Source: Ignavibacteriales bacterium (GTDB lineage: Bacteria > Bacteroidota > Ignavibacteria > T3Sed10-11). From it: a stretch of DNA of 47,816 nt. A model generated the notes under the pieces. That model saw only the letters and a list, made by a program, of their open reading frames with translations, did no database searches and was not told the DNA's origin. Position numbers and translations under genes: made by a program. The stretch spans positions 1 through 47,816 of the forward strand of contig PWXV01000141.1 in NCBI GenBank assembly GCA_003568415.1, written 5' to 3'. Below are positions 19,217-29,092 of this stretch, piece after piece. The stretch's first letter is position 1, and every line of letters starts with the position of its first letter.

Positions 19217-20504
19217 TTAGCTCAAAACCGGTATAAGGTTGTAATACTTTAGGTACGATTACCTTTCCTTCTGGAGTCTGGTAGTTCTCTAATAACGCTA
19301 CCATAAGCCGTGAAGTTGCAAGGCCGGAACCATTCAGGGTATGAACGAACAATGGTTTTGATTTTGGATCGGGTTTAAAACGGATATTCATTCTCCGCGC
19401 CTGAAAATCCTCAAAATTGCTACAACTTGAAGCCTCAAGCCATTTTTGCTCTGCCGGAGCCCACACCTCGATATCATAACACTTTGAGGCAGCAAAGCTC
19501 AGATCGCCGCTGGCAAGGAGCCGCACACGGTAGGGGATCTTTAATTCTGTCAGGATCACCTCGGCGTGACCTACGAGTTGCTCAAGTTGATCATAGGACT
19601 CTTCCGGTTTCGTAAACCTTACCATCTCCACCTTATTGAACTGATGAACACGAAGAAATCCTTTTGTCTCCTTTCCGTAGGACCCGGCCTCACGGCGGAA
19701 GCAAGCAGAATACCCCACATACGCAAGAGGAAGTTGATCGGCTGGCAACATCTCATCACGATGCATATTTGTGATGGGGACTTCAGCTGTCGGAATCGGG
19801 AATACATCGTCAAGTTCGCATCGATACATATCCTCAGATAATTTCGGAAGCTGACCGGTCCCCGTCATAGATTCTCGATTGACGAGAAACGGGGGGAACA
19901 CTTCGGTATAGCCGTGTCTGGAGGTATGCACGGAGATCATATAATTGACGAGTGCCCGCTCGAGTGTTGCACCCTTTCCGATATATAACGGAAATCCACT
20001 GCCACTGATCTTTGCACCACGTTCGAAATCAAGTATGTTTAATTTCTTTCCAAGTTGAACATGGTCGAGCGGTTTAAAATCTAAATCTTCCTGCGGTGTA
20101 AATCCTAAAACAGTATCGCCCGGCTTCCAATCCCTGACTGTAACATTATCACTTTCGTCGGTTCCGACCGGAACGCTTTCGTGCGGTATGTTTGGAATCC
20201 AGAGTATTACATCATCTATTTTTTCTTTAACTGCCCGAAGCTCTTCATCAAGGTTTTTTATCGTATCGGAAACACCCTTCATTTCAGCTATGAGTTCATC
20301 GGCATTGTTACCTGCTTTCTTTAACTTTCCCACTTCAGCGCTTACGGTATTGCGCTTGTTCTTCAGCGCCTCAACTTCACGTATTAATTCTCTTCTTCTT
20401 TCATCGAGTTTTAAAACCTCATCAAGTCTGTCTTTTTCTTGTTTCTTTGCTATACCTTTGCGTACGAATTCAGTATTCTCACGTATAATTTTTAAATCTA
20501 CCAT
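19209..20504 (-). CDS. serS: Seryl-tRNA synthetase
   Basis: This class II synthetase charges tRNA-Ser with serine. I place the start at the ATG at 20504 (431 residues), which gives the family's usual MxDLKxIR beginning and has GGAAAG about 7 bases upstream; a TTG at 20516 would add four residues. The N-terminal arm (about 25-100) is a long charged coiled coil that grips the tRNA. The core shows the TAE motif (PTAEVP, 238-243), class II motif 2 (FRREAGSYG, 269-277) and motif 3 (GSGLATSR, 392-399). It sits in the middle of an operon with sugar-related genes upstream and the ABC exporter downstream. Confidence 0.98.
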   Translation of the reverse strand: MVDLKIIRENTEFVRKGIAKKQEKDRLDEVLKLDERRRELIREVEALKNKRNTVSAEVGKLKKAGNNADELIAEMKGVSDTIKNLDEELRAVKEKIDDVILWIPNIPHESVPVGTDESDNVTVRDWKPGDTVLGFTPQEDLDFKPLDHVQLGKKLNILDFERGAKISGSGFPLYIGKGATLERALVNYMISVHTSRHGYTEVFPPFLVNRESMTGTGQLPKLSEDMYRCELDDVFPIPTAEVPITNMHRDEMLPADQLPLAYVGYSACFRREAGSYGKETKGFLRVHQFNKVEMVRFTKPEESYDQLEQLVGHAEVILTELKIPYRVRLLASGDLSFAASKCYDIEVWAPAEQKWLEASSCSNFEDFQARRMNIRFKPDPKSKPLFVHTLNGSGLATSRLMVALLENYQTPEGKVIVPKVLQPYTGFELIG

Positions 20505-20537
20505 GGTTCTTTCCAATAGTTTATGAAATAGTTACTG

Positions 20538-21455
20538 TCACAATTCTTCATACTTTCGGTATTCAAGCTGTTTGCGGAGGACACTCAATCCTTCACGAAC
20601 ATTTGACATACGAATACCCAGTTCCATCTGTGCTTTTTGAATCATAAACTCAGAGTACCGCGGGCGTGGAGCCACCTGATGGAATTCTTCGCTTGAAATA
20701 GGTTGGATCAGGTCTTTTTTCAGCTTAAAGGTTTCGGCTACCGCAACGGCAAAATCATATCTGCTTGTAACTTCAGATCCGCTGATATGATATAAGCCGG
20801 TACGTTCCAGCTCAATAATTTTTATCAGTCCATATCCAAGATCATCTACAAATGTTGGTTGTCCGTATTGATCAACCACTACATTGATCTTTTTGCCCGA
20901 AGATAAATTGTATAATACCCAGAGTGCAAAATTCGGTTTTACATCTATACCACAGCCATAGAGGATCATGGTTCGCACTATTGCATGCCTGATACCTGCA
21001 CCGCGTAATACATTTTCGCTTGCTAATTTTGTTCTACCATAATAATTCAGCGGACTCGGCGGAGCGGATTCATTCAGTGGTGCTTTTTCACCGTCGAAGA
21101 CATAATCGGTTGATAGATGTACAATTCTCGCATCTGTAATACGCGCAGCCTCTGCAAGATATTCCACAGATTTCACGTTGTAAAGCTGTGCTTTTTCCCT
21201 GTCATCCTCGCAGTCATCCACGTGTGTATATGCGGCGGTATTCACGATCACATCCGGTTTATACTCTTGAATGCTTTCCCGCACATCTCTTCTGTCGGTA
21301 ACATCGAGTCTCCTGTAATGAATTGTATGGTTAGTGAATACAGATTGGTCTTCTATACTTGTGACAAGTATGGAGTATTTTGTTTCCTGCATCAATAACC
21401 GTGTTATTGTCTGTCCGAGGAGTCCATTCCCGCCGGTAATCAGAATACGTTTCAT
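20538..21455 (-). CDS. RmlD-like NAD(P)-dependent sugar-nucleotide reductase
   Basis: This 305-residue extended short-chain dehydrogenase resembles dTDP-4-dehydrorhamnose reductase (RmlD). The nucleotide-binding GGNGLLG is at 8-14, the STDYVFDG motif at 115-122, and the catalytic Tyr139-x-x-x-Lys143 follows. No rmlA, rmlB or rmlC gene is nearby, so a rhamnose pathway is not supported by context; other epimerase/reductases or a MAT2B-like role are possible. Its start overlaps the end of the PfkB kinase gene by 4 bases, so translation is coupled. serS starts 33 bases further on. Confidence 0.85.
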   Translation of the reverse strand: MKRILITGGNGLLGQTITRLLMQETKYSILVTSIEDQSVFTNHTIHYRRLDVTDRRDVRESIQEYKPDVIVNTAAYTHVDDCEDDREKAQLYNVKSVEYLAEAARITDARIVHLSTDYVFDGEKAPLNESAPPSPLNYYGRTKLASENVLRGAGIRHAIVRTMILYGCGIDVKPNFALWVLYNLSSGKKINVVVDQYGQPTFVDDLGYGLIKIIELERTGLYHISGSEVTSRYDFAVAVAETFKLKKDLIQPISSEEFHQVAPRPRYSEFMIQKAQMELGIRMSNVREGLSVLRKQLEYRKYEEL

Positions 21456-22402
21456 TCGGCCTCATTCATCGTTTCATCCGATAATTGTTGCAGATTATCT
21501 GAACCAGATAGTAGTGCTTTCCGGGCTGCAACCCGATTTGCATATTTTGTCGCGGCAACTATGTCGCCTGAGTTACCATAATGATATAAACAGGCAGCAC
21601 CGTATACATCCCCACATCCTGTTGGATCGACATCCGACAGGCCGGGAACATTGTTCGATCTGTTGCGAAGTGCAATACCCGGTATTTCCTGATCCAAAAC
21701 TTTCTTTTTTTCAGTATAATAAACATGAACTCCCCGTTCTCCGCGGGTAATAATCATCGCAGACGGCCCGAGCGACATCATGAGTTTTGCAAGTTGCAAT
21801 TCCGAGAGCCGTTCGACTGTCAGTGTACTGGCTTCGAGTTCGCTCATCTGGATAATATTCGCCTGGAAGGCCCACCGCCGCCAATCCACCATCGGGCGCC
21901 TGAAGCGTTTATTATTCTCATCGATGCCAAGCGTCATACTGTGAAAATCCAAATATACCGGGACATTCCGCGATCGTTTTTCATCATTGATCATATACAA
22001 CACATCAAATGTTATATCAAACCCCGATACCATATTGACAAGTACTGCATCCGAACGTTTCATAAACGGTTCGACAGCACTGACCGGAATTGGAGGTGCT
22101 ATATGCTCGCTACACTCAATTCGCTCACCGGCTTCGTCGTAAAATAATTTCACGGTATTCGTCGGATGATCTAATGTAAATATTCCATCGGTAAGTATAT
22201 TCGAATATGCCGAGATTTTCGAGTAGAGTTCTTCTTCACGATCTATTCCGACACCAAACACCGGAATTATTGTATGATCATTTCCGGCAATAGCTGCCAG
22301 TGAAGCAACTGTATAGTATATTCCCCCGAACCCGGTCACGGGATCCTGACCACCGATGTTTATCTCATCATAACAGAGATGACCGATAACAAGAAAGTTC
22401 AT
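21452..22402 (-). CDS. PfkB-family sugar/nucleoside kinase
   Basis: This kinase uses ATP to phosphorylate a sugar, sugar acid or nucleoside. I start it at the ATG at 22402 (316 residues); a TTG at 22414 would add four residues. The C-terminal PfkB signature DPTGCGD at 259-265 holds the catalytic Asp265 and the anion hole. A GGQDPVTGFGG segment near residue 20 forms the substrate side. The family spans ribokinases, fructokinases and adenosine kinases and the substrate cannot be told. It is the first gene of the operon that continues through the RmlD-like gene, serS and the ABC pair. Confidence 0.85.
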   Translation of the reverse strand: MNFLVIGHLCYDEINIGGQDPVTGFGGIYYTVASLAAIAGNDHTIIPVFGVGIDREEELYSKISAYSNILTDGIFTLDHPTNTVKLFYDEAGERIECSEHIAPPIPVSAVEPFMKRSDAVLVNMVSGFDITFDVLYMINDEKRSRNVPVYLDFHSMTLGIDENNKRFRRPMVDWRRWAFQANIIQMSELEASTLTVERLSELQLAKLMMSLGPSAMIITRGERGVHVYYTEKKKVLDQEIPGIALRNRSNNVPGLSDVDPTGCGDVYGAACLYHYGNSGDIVAATKYANRVAARKALLSGSDNLQQLSDETMNEAE

Positions 22403-22562
22403 ATTTATTCTCAAGGTAATTACAATTTATTTTATCTCTATATATTGATAAATTTACACTTCAATATCAAGCGGGTTGCATATTGTTTTAGATTTATTGA
22501 TATTGGTATCATTATTTTTACAATCAATACCTGTAATAATCCTTCCGAAACTAACGGATGTC

Positions 22563-23591
22563 ATGAAAGCTGCTTTTGTAACGAGATACGGTGGTCCGGA
22601 TGTATTTAAAATACAAGACACCGATACCCCGAAACCGGGACCGGACCAGATTCAAATACAAGTTAGGGCAATCGGATTAAACTTTGCCGATGTTCTAATG
22701 CGAACGGGAATATATCCGAACACACCGAAACCACCCTTTATACCGGGAATGGAGTTTTCGGGGATTGTTTCGGAGTGCGGTTCGAATGTAACGTCCCTGA
22801 AACCGGGCGACCGCGTTATGGGATATAGCCGCACCGGCAGCCATGCTGAATACGTTGTGGTCAATCAAAAAATGGCCGGGCAAATACCCGAATCGATGAG
22901 TTTTGAAGAAGCTGCATCGTTTCTTATTATTTATCTTACGGCGTACCACGGCTTGTTTACCCTGGGTAAACTTCAGCCAAACGAAAAGGTGCTCGTCCAT
23001 GCTGCAGCCGGCGGCGTCGGTTTAGCTGTCATTCAACTTGCGAAACACTATAATGCCGAGGTTTTCGGCACCGTTGGTTCGGAATTCAAACGCAGTATTG
23101 TAAAAGAGCAGGGTTTAGACTATTGTATAAATTACTCAACAGAAAATTTTGCTGCGGCTATCAAACAAATTACAAACGACTATGGCGTTGATGTCATTAT
23201 GGATGCTGTGGGTGGACGGGTATTCAGACCGGGCTGGAAGCTGCTTGCACCGATGGGCCGCTACATCATTTACGGGGTTGCTGACGCAATGACAAAAAAT
23301 TCCTTCAGCTATCTGCGTGCGAGTAAGTCATTGCTCACAATGCCTCCTATTTTATTGACTTCGCTTATTTCATCCAATAAAACCATAGCCGGATTTAATC
23401 TATCCACATTAACTGGCAAGGCGGACTATCTTCGCAGAGTTACGAGCGAATTACTTGATCTCTATTCCAATGGAGTAGTTAAACCGGTTATCGGTAAAGT
23501 CTTTCCGTTTGAGAAAATTATTGATGCCCACGCACATCTGCAAAAACGTGAAAGCGTAGGCAAAGTCGTCGTAACAATTGATCATGCATGA
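22563..23591 (+). CDS. NADPH:quinone oxidoreductase-like (zinc-free MDR) enzyme
   Basis: This medium-chain reductase (343 residues from the ATG at 22563, MKAAFVTRYGG) resembles quinone oxidoreductase and VAT-1. The NADPH-binding AAAGGVG lies at 147-153, and the ADVLMRTGIYP and PGMEFSG segments are typical of the zinc-free branch. A frame opening at 22476 adds 29 hydrophobic residues unlike the family, so I reject that start. It probably reduces quinones or enones using NADPH. Its stop overlaps the waaA start by 4 bases. Confidence 0.9.
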   Translation: MKAAFVTRYGGPDVFKIQDTDTPKPGPDQIQIQVRAIGLNFADVLMRTGIYPNTPKPPFIPGMEFSGIVSECGSNVTSLKPGDRVMGYSRTGSHAEYVVVNQKMAGQIPESMSFEEAASFLIIYLTAYHGLFTLGKLQPNEKVLVHAAAGGVGLAVIQLAKHYNAEVFGTVGSEFKRSIVKEQGLDYCINYSTENFAAAIKQITNDYGVDVIMDAVGGRVFRPGWKLLAPMGRYIIYGVADAMTKNSFSYLRASKSLLTMPPILLTSLISSNKTIAGFNLSTLTGKADYLRRVTSELLDLYSNGVVKPVIGKVFPFEKIIDAHAHLQKRESVGKVVVTIDHA

Positions 23592-24871
23592 AAACATTCT
23601 CGTATTACGCATATAATCTTCTTGTATATCCTCTGTTGATTGTTATCGCACGTGTAGCTTCAATCTTTAACAGAAAATTACGCGACGGTTTCCGGGACAG
23701 AGCACAATTATTCGATACACTCGATACATCGCTCAGGAACATTCAATCCGGAAGTCCGCGAGTCTGGTTTCATGTTTCGTCACTTGGTGAATTCGAGCAG
23801 GCAAAGCCGATTATTCAAACTGTGAAAACCACCTATCCGAACGGCACAATAATTGTGTCGTTTTTCTCCCCCTCGGGCTATCGTCACTCACAAGATTATA
23901 AATTCGCCGACATTATATCATATATGCCTCCCGACAGCCGCCGTCTTGCCAGAAAGTTCATTAAACGAATCAAACCCGATGCAGCGGTTTTTATCAGATA
24001 TGATATCTGGCCGAATCATATCTGGGCTCTGACTGAAGCGAAAATTCCGTTCCTTCTTTCAAGTGCAACGATGCGTGAAAAATCAATACGAATGTCGCCG
24101 CTGCTTCGTCCATTCCATCGTCAACTGTTCGATCTATTCACCGCTATATTAACTATTACCGATTACGATGCACGGCAATTCAAACGTTTCGGCTTGAGCG
24201 TGCCGGTTATTGAAGAAGTAGGTGATACACGATATGACCAGGTATTGGAAAGAAGCAAAGCAGCACAGGATATTGAATTACTTCCCGGGGGATTTACCCG
24301 CCGTAAAAAGGTGTTGGTCATCGGTAGTAGCTGGCAGGAAGATGAGGAACACCTTATTCCAACTTTGAAGAAACTATATAAAGAGGAAAAAAATCTTTTG
24401 ACCATTCTCGCTCCCCACGAACCAACCCAGCAGTATCTTGAACGTCTTGAAAAGCAACTTGGTAACGAAATATCTAATATACGTTTTTCTCATATCAATA
24501 ATTACAATAGAGAAAAACTAATTATTGTCGATAGTGTTGGAATATTGTTAACATTATATAAATATGCACATGTTGCATATATTGGTGGTGGTTTTAAATC
24601 AAGCGTGCACAATGTGCTTGAAGCGGCGGTGTACGGTATTCCGGTAATCTTCGGTCCGAAACACACAAACTCGCAGGAAGCCGTCGAGCTTGCCCGGAAA
24701 CGAGGTGGCTTTTGCGTACATGATGAACAGTCAATGCACGCAATATTACAGAGATTGTTTGCAGATTCCAGATTCCGTAAAGAAACAGGTGCAGTGTGCA
24801 AGCAACTGGTTAAACAGAATGCCGGTGCAACCGGCAGAATTATGCGGCATTTGAGGAAAAGTATAGAATAG
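23588..24871 (+). CDS. waaA: 3-deoxy-D-manno-octulosonic acid transferase (Kdo transferase)
   Basis: WaaA adds Kdo from CMP-Kdo to lipid A precursors at the inner membrane, so its presence shows that the organism makes lipopolysaccharide. The 427-residue GT30 protein has an N-terminal membrane anchor (about 8-25), the SLGEFEQ motif (65-71, catalytic Glu68), YDIWPN, GSSWQEDE, APHEPT and the C-terminal GGGFKSSVHNVLEAA and GPKHTNSQEA motifs that bind CMP-Kdo. It is translationally coupled to the oxidoreductase and lies 41 bases before larC. Confidence 0.96.
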   Translation: MKTFSYYAYNLLVYPLLIVIARVASIFNRKLRDGFRDRAQLFDTLDTSLRNIQSGSPRVWFHVSSLGEFEQAKPIIQTVKTTYPNGTIIVSFFSPSGYRHSQDYKFADIISYMPPDSRRLARKFIKRIKPDAAVFIRYDIWPNHIWALTEAKIPFLLSSATMREKSIRMSPLLRPFHRQLFDLFTAILTITDYDARQFKRFGLSVPVIEEVGDTRYDQVLERSKAAQDIELLPGGFTRRKKVLVIGSSWQEDEEHLIPTLKKLYKEEKNLLTILAPHEPTQQYLERLEKQLGNEISNIRFSHINNYNREKLIIVDSVGILLTLYKYAHVAYIGGGFKSSVHNVLEAAVYGIPVIFGPKHTNSQEAVELARKRGGFCVHDEQSMHAILQRLFADSRFRKETGAVCKQLVKQNAGATGRIMRHLRKSIE

Positions 24872-24912
24872 TTATTAGTTAATTGAAATGCGGCACTGAA
24901 ACAAAACAACAT

Positions 24913-26076
24913 ATGAACGGTACAAGAATAGCATACTTCGACACCATCGCCGGAATCAGCGGGGATATGACGCTCGGTGCACTCATCGATGCCGGCGTAC
25001 CAATTGAACATATTAAAAGCGAACTTGCAAAGCTGGATCTGCCAGGGTACAACCTGTCGGTTAAACATGTGCAACAAAACGGTATTACCAGTATCAAGCT
25101 GGATGTCGAATTAGAAAAAGAAGACAAACAGCACCGGCACTATTCCGACATAAAAAACCTTATTGAGTCGAACGGTCTCCCAAAGAAGGTCAAAGATAAT
25201 TCAATAGCGATCTTTCTAACCCTTGCACAAGCCGAGGCAAAAGTACATTCTATACCCATCGATAAGATCCATTTTCATGAGGTCGGCGCGGTGGATTCAA
25301 TTGTCGATATTGTCGGTACTGCGATTTGTCTCGATTATCTCGGAATCGATAGTATTTACTCCTCACCGGTTAAAACCGGTGCAAGCTCCACCATTAAAAG
25401 TGCACACGGGATCATACCAACTCCCGCACCCGCAACGATGGAAATATTGCGCGGATATCCGGTTGTTTTTTCGGACATTCCCGGTGAGTTAACCACCCCG
25501 ACAGGTGCCGCGATTATAAAAACACTTTCACGCGGTATGCTCACAATGGAAAACATTATTATCGATACTATCGGATATGGCTCCGGAACGAAGCGTTTTG
25601 AAAAACTTCCGAACCTTTTGCGGGTCGTAACCGGCACATTACAATCAGTTGCACCGGAAGAAGATATCATGGTTGTGGAAGCAAATATCGACGATATGAA
25701 CCCCGAACTTTACCCATACGTACTTGAAAAACTACTCGCTGCCGGTGCCCGTGACGCATTTGTAACCCCTGTCATCATGAAAAAAGGCCGGCCGGGATCG
25801 ATGGTAACGGTATTGTGTACAACCGCGACGCTGGACCGGATTATAAAACTATTGCTTGTCGAAACTACAACACTTGGTGTTCGTTACCAACAGATGCGGA
25901 GGAAAATCCTCAAACGCGACATAAAAACCGTCGATACCGAGTTCGGACCGGTCAAAATGAAAACTGTAGAGGTCGACGGTCGTGAATACACCAGACCGGA
26001 ATTTGAAGAGTGTAAAAGAATCGCAGAAGAAAAAAATCTTCCGCTTATTGAAGTATATAGAAGATTGGGAAACTAA
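24913..26076 (+). CDS. larC: Nickel pincer cofactor nickel-insertion protein LarC
   Basis: LarC is a CTP-dependent cyclometallase that inserts nickel into the pincer (NPN) cofactor of lactate racemase and related LarA enzymes. The start is placed at the ATG at 24913 (387 residues, AYFDTIAGISGDMTLGALID); a TTG at 24883 adds ten unlikely residues. The N-terminal His-rich part (HYSDIKNLI, KIHFHEVGAVDSIVD, TPTGAA) and the C-terminal EANIDDMNPE domain are both present in one unbroken frame. In Lactiplantibacillus the two halves need a frameshift; here they do not. No larA, larB or larE lies in the window. Confidence 0.95.
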   Translation: MNGTRIAYFDTIAGISGDMTLGALIDAGVPIEHIKSELAKLDLPGYNLSVKHVQQNGITSIKLDVELEKEDKQHRHYSDIKNLIESNGLPKKVKDNSIAIFLTLAQAEAKVHSIPIDKIHFHEVGAVDSIVDIVGTAICLDYLGIDSIYSSPVKTGASSTIKSAHGIIPTPAPATMEILRGYPVVFSDIPGELTTPTGAAIIKTLSRGMLTMENIIIDTIGYGSGTKRFEKLPNLLRVVTGTLQSVAPEEDIMVVEANIDDMNPELYPYVLEKLLAAGARDAFVTPVIMKKGRPGSMVTVLCTTATLDRIIKLLLVETTTLGVRYQQMRRKILKRDIKTVDTEFGPVKMKTVEVDGREYTRPEFEECKRIAEEKNLPLIEVYRRLGN

Positions 26077-26222
26077 TAGTATGGCAAAATGATTAAGGGC
26101 AAAACAATTAGATCTTATTCCTTCCTTCATAAAACATAATTATTTTGGTTTGAAATTTGTTTTTCTTAAACAATTCCCGTGTCTCACTTTGATTTTCCCC
26201 ACTTTCGCTGTATTTTATACAC

Positions 26223-28709
26223 ATGGAAACATCACTCGCAAACGTATCTATGCCGTTACCGTTTGACCGGCTTTTCACCTACAGTATTCCTGAGGAGCTC
26301 GCCGACACAGCCGTTCCCGGCGCCCGGGTGATGGTTCCGTTCGGTAAAAAATATAAGATCGGCTACATTGTCGAATGTCCCGAGTCCACAACACTGACCG
26401 CATTGAAACCGATTAAAGATGTACTCGACCCGAAGCCGGTCCTCACCGAAGATATGCTCAAGCTCTGCCGGTGGATCGCCGAGTATTATATGGCACCGCT
26501 CGGTGAAGTACTCCGCAGCGCAACTCCGGCAGGATTAATAGGAGAAAGTAAACGAACAGTTCGCCTGGAAAAAGAACCTCCGAGGAATCTAGTTGAAGAA
26601 TGGCAGAAAAAAGCACCCCGCAAGGCAGCAATAATCCATAATCTGCAGGAACGAAAAGTATTATCGATAGCACAGCTGCAAAAGCTTTCCCGGTTCGAAA
26701 ATATCTACTCCACGATTAACGAACTTGTGAAAGATAAATATGTTTCTATCTTCGATACACTACCGCGCACACAGATCAAACCAAAAACTGAAACATATAT
26801 CAGTTTAAACACACGCGATCAAAGTATCGATGATATACGCTCATATCTCGATAATCTCGACGGTCGTGCCAAAAAGCAATCAGCCGTTATGGAGATTCTG
26901 TTACATAAGTATAAAGACACCTCGATAACTGAGAAAGAATTATTACAAAAAGCCTCCGCTTCAAAAAGTGTCGTACAAACTCTTGCAGAGCGCGGACTGA
27001 TCATTCTTGAAAAACGAACCGTGTCACGGGAGGAGTTCGAGACCGGCGAACCACCAGACGAACTCGAGCTTACTTTCCATCAGCGGGCAGCCTTAAATAT
27101 GATATATAATGCACTCGATGCCGGGAAACATCAGACATTATTGTTGCACGGAATTACCGGCAGCGGGAAAACGCAGGTTTACATCGAAGCGATCCATCAT
27201 GCACGCAAAGCCGGGAAGCGGGCGATAGTGCTCGTTCCCGAAATATCGTTAACGCCGCAGATCGTCAGCCGATTTCGCGGACATTTCAAAGATGATGTGG
27301 TAGTTTTTCACAGCCGGCTTTCCGAAGGAGAGCGATATGATGGCTGGAAACGTGCACGCGACGGCAAAGCATCCATCGCGATCGGACCACGCTCGGCAAT
27401 ATTCGCACCACTTGAAGATCTCGGCCTTGTCATCGTCGATGAAGAGCATGAAGCATCATACAAACAATTCGACAGCACACCGAGATATAATGCACGCGAC
27501 GTAGCAATAATGCGGGCACATTTTACCAATGCTGTTGTGTTATTGGGTTCGGCAACCCCATCGCTTGAATCGTACAACAATGCACTGGCAAACAAATACC
27601 GTTTGATCGAACTTCCCGAGCGAATCAACACGTTTCCGCTTCCGAAAGTTGACATTGTAAATATGCGCGAGGAGCGAAAGGAGATACGAGAGGAAAACCC
27701 CGGCACATCGACATCAGTCTCCCGGCTATTGCGCGATCACATTCGTCAGCGCCTTAACAAAAATGAAGGCGTAATCTTATTACAGAACCGACGGGGTTTT
27801 TCTCCATATTTAGAATGTCTGGACTGTGCACACATTGAGGAGTGTTCGGATTGCAGTGTAACGATGACCTATCACAAATATAAAAAACATCTCCGGTGCC
27901 ACTATTGCGGCAAAATCCGCAGATCGCCGGATATGTGTCCGAAATGCAGAGGTATCCGCCTTGTCTATCAGGGTTTCGGGACGCAGCGCGTTGAGGAAGA
28001 ATTGCGAGCATTGTTCCCGGAAGGACGGATAGCACGAATGGATCTCGACTCGACGACCCGCAAAGGGGCACACAATAAAATACTCACAAAGTTTGGAAGA
28101 GGCAGTTATGATATTTTGCTCGGCACACAGATGGTAGGTAAGGGGCTGGATTTCGACCGTGTTACACTTGTCGGGGTGATCTCGGCGGATACACAATTGT
28201 TACTGCCGGATTTCAGGTCCTCCGAACGGACATTTCAAATGCTCACACAGGTAGCTGGAAGAGCGGGAAGAAGTGCTGTCGAAGGTGAAGTAATTATTCA
28301 AACCAACTATCCGGATCATTACAGCATAAAACATGCTACCACACACGACTTTAAATCATTTTTTGAAGAGGAGATGTCGAAACGGACTGAGACACAATGG
28401 CCGCCGGTAACACGTCTGGCTTTGATCGAGGCACGTTCGGAAAATGAAATTGCCGCTTCGACAGCACTCGAAACAATACACACGAAATTAGCCAAATCGG
28501 TTCCCGAAAACTTTATAGTGCTCGGGCCCTCACCCGCCGCTCTTGCCCGCGTAAAGAATTTTTTCCGTTTTCATATTATCATTAAAGCTTCCAGGCAAAC
28601 CGATCCGGCAGGGAAGTTACTACGGGAATCTATACGAAAGTCAATTCCCCAAAAAATCCCCGCCGACACAAAATTGATTATCGATATCGACCCGTATGGT
28701 GTATTGTAA
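26223..28709 (+). CDS. priA: Primosomal helicase PriA
   Basis: PriA restarts stalled replication forks by loading the replicative helicase. The 828-residue protein has the N-terminal 3'-end-binding domain (PLPFDRLFTYSIP), Walker A GITGSGKT at 310-317, the DEEH box at 406-409, and GSATPS at 442-447. Eight zinc-binding Cys residues (532, 535, 541, 544, 559, 562, 572, 575) follow, then the RVEEEL and GTQMVGKGLDF helicase motifs. A TTGATT-N16-TATTTT pair ends only 5 bases before the ATG, so a leaderless transcript is possible. A hairpin follows the gene. Confidence 0.97.
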   Translation: METSLANVSMPLPFDRLFTYSIPEELADTAVPGARVMVPFGKKYKIGYIVECPESTTLTALKPIKDVLDPKPVLTEDMLKLCRWIAEYYMAPLGEVLRSATPAGLIGESKRTVRLEKEPPRNLVEEWQKKAPRKAAIIHNLQERKVLSIAQLQKLSRFENIYSTINELVKDKYVSIFDTLPRTQIKPKTETYISLNTRDQSIDDIRSYLDNLDGRAKKQSAVMEILLHKYKDTSITEKELLQKASASKSVVQTLAERGLIILEKRTVSREEFETGEPPDELELTFHQRAALNMIYNALDAGKHQTLLLHGITGSGKTQVYIEAIHHARKAGKRAIVLVPEISLTPQIVSRFRGHFKDDVVVFHSRLSEGERYDGWKRARDGKASIAIGPRSAIFAPLEDLGLVIVDEEHEASYKQFDSTPRYNARDVAIMRAHFTNAVVLLGSATPSLESYNNALANKYRLIELPERINTFPLPKVDIVNMREERKEIREENPGTSTSVSRLLRDHIRQRLNKNEGVILLQNRRGFSPYLECLDCAHIEECSDCSVTMTYHKYKKHLRCHYCGKIRRSPDMCPKCRGIRLVYQGFGTQRVEEELRALFPEGRIARMDLDSTTRKGAHNKILTKFGRGSYDILLGTQMVGKGLDFDRVTLVGVISADTQLLLPDFRSSERTFQMLTQVAGRAGRSAVEGEVIIQTNYPDHYSIKHATTHDFKSFFEEEMSKRTETQWPPVTRLALIEARSENEIAASTALETIHTKLAKSVPENFIVLGPSPAALARVKNFFRFHIIIKASRQTDPAGKLLRESIRKSIPQKIPADTKLIIDIDPYGVL

Positions 28710-28745
28710 CTGATTGGTGAGGTGTGAAATGAGAAAAAGATTCCA

Positions 28746-28772
28746 CAGGGCATACTCCCCTTGTATGCCCTG
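28746..28772. terminator. Hairpin after priA
   Basis: CAGGGCATAC (28746-28755) and GTATGCCCTG (28763-28772) form a perfect 10-bp stem with a 7-base loop, 36 bases past the priA stop. It lies between priA and a convergent small gene. It lacks a U-run, so strength is uncertain. Confidence 0.6.
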
Positions 28773-28800
28773 GAAATCAGAAAATATGCAGCGCTACACG

Positions 28801-28944
28801 TTATAAATCAAACAAAATATCGTCTGTGCTGTATCTGCGGTTGATGATATTCTGTTTACGTTTAGTATTCAGTTTACAAAATAGTAATGTTACCGGTACA
28901 GCCAGTGTAATCGCCGTTGCTATCCACGTTGCTGTTTTCGTCAT
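28801..28944 (-). CDS. Small single-pass membrane protein (47 residues)
   Basis: This short frame encodes 47 residues: a hydrophobic segment (about 5-24), a basic stretch (KLNTKRK, 24-30), and a polar tail ending DDILFDL. Support for its being real comes from a CAGGAA ribosome-binding site about 9 bases before the ATG and a TTGACA-N17-TTTATA promoter at 28987-29015. It converges on priA. I recognise no family. It could be a small membrane stress or accessory protein. Confidence 0.55.
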   Translation of the reverse strand: MTKTATWIATAITLAVPVTLLFCKLNTKRKQNIINRRYSTDDILFDL

Positions 28945-28986
28945 AGTAATTCCTGATTCTGATGTTGTTGCTTTAACAAAAATATA

Positions 28987-29015
28987 CTATAAATCTACTT
29001 AATACTGCTGTGTCA
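28987..29015 (-). promoter_or_regulatory. Promoter of the 47-residue membrane-protein gene
   Basis: On the minus strand a perfect TTGACA (29015-29010) is followed after 17 bases by TTTATA (28992-28987), about 45 bases upstream of the small gene's ATG. The -10 match is moderate. Confidence 0.45.
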
Positions 29016-29092
29016 AGCATCACAATGACAAACGTATATATATAAGGATACCTTGAAAGACAAAAAATCCCTATATCGATTAAATGTATTGT

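Noticed and set aside
22476-22562. Hydrophobic N-terminal extension of the quinone oxidoreductase
   Set aside because: It is unlike the family and the ATG at 22563 gives the usual MKAAxxxxxG start.
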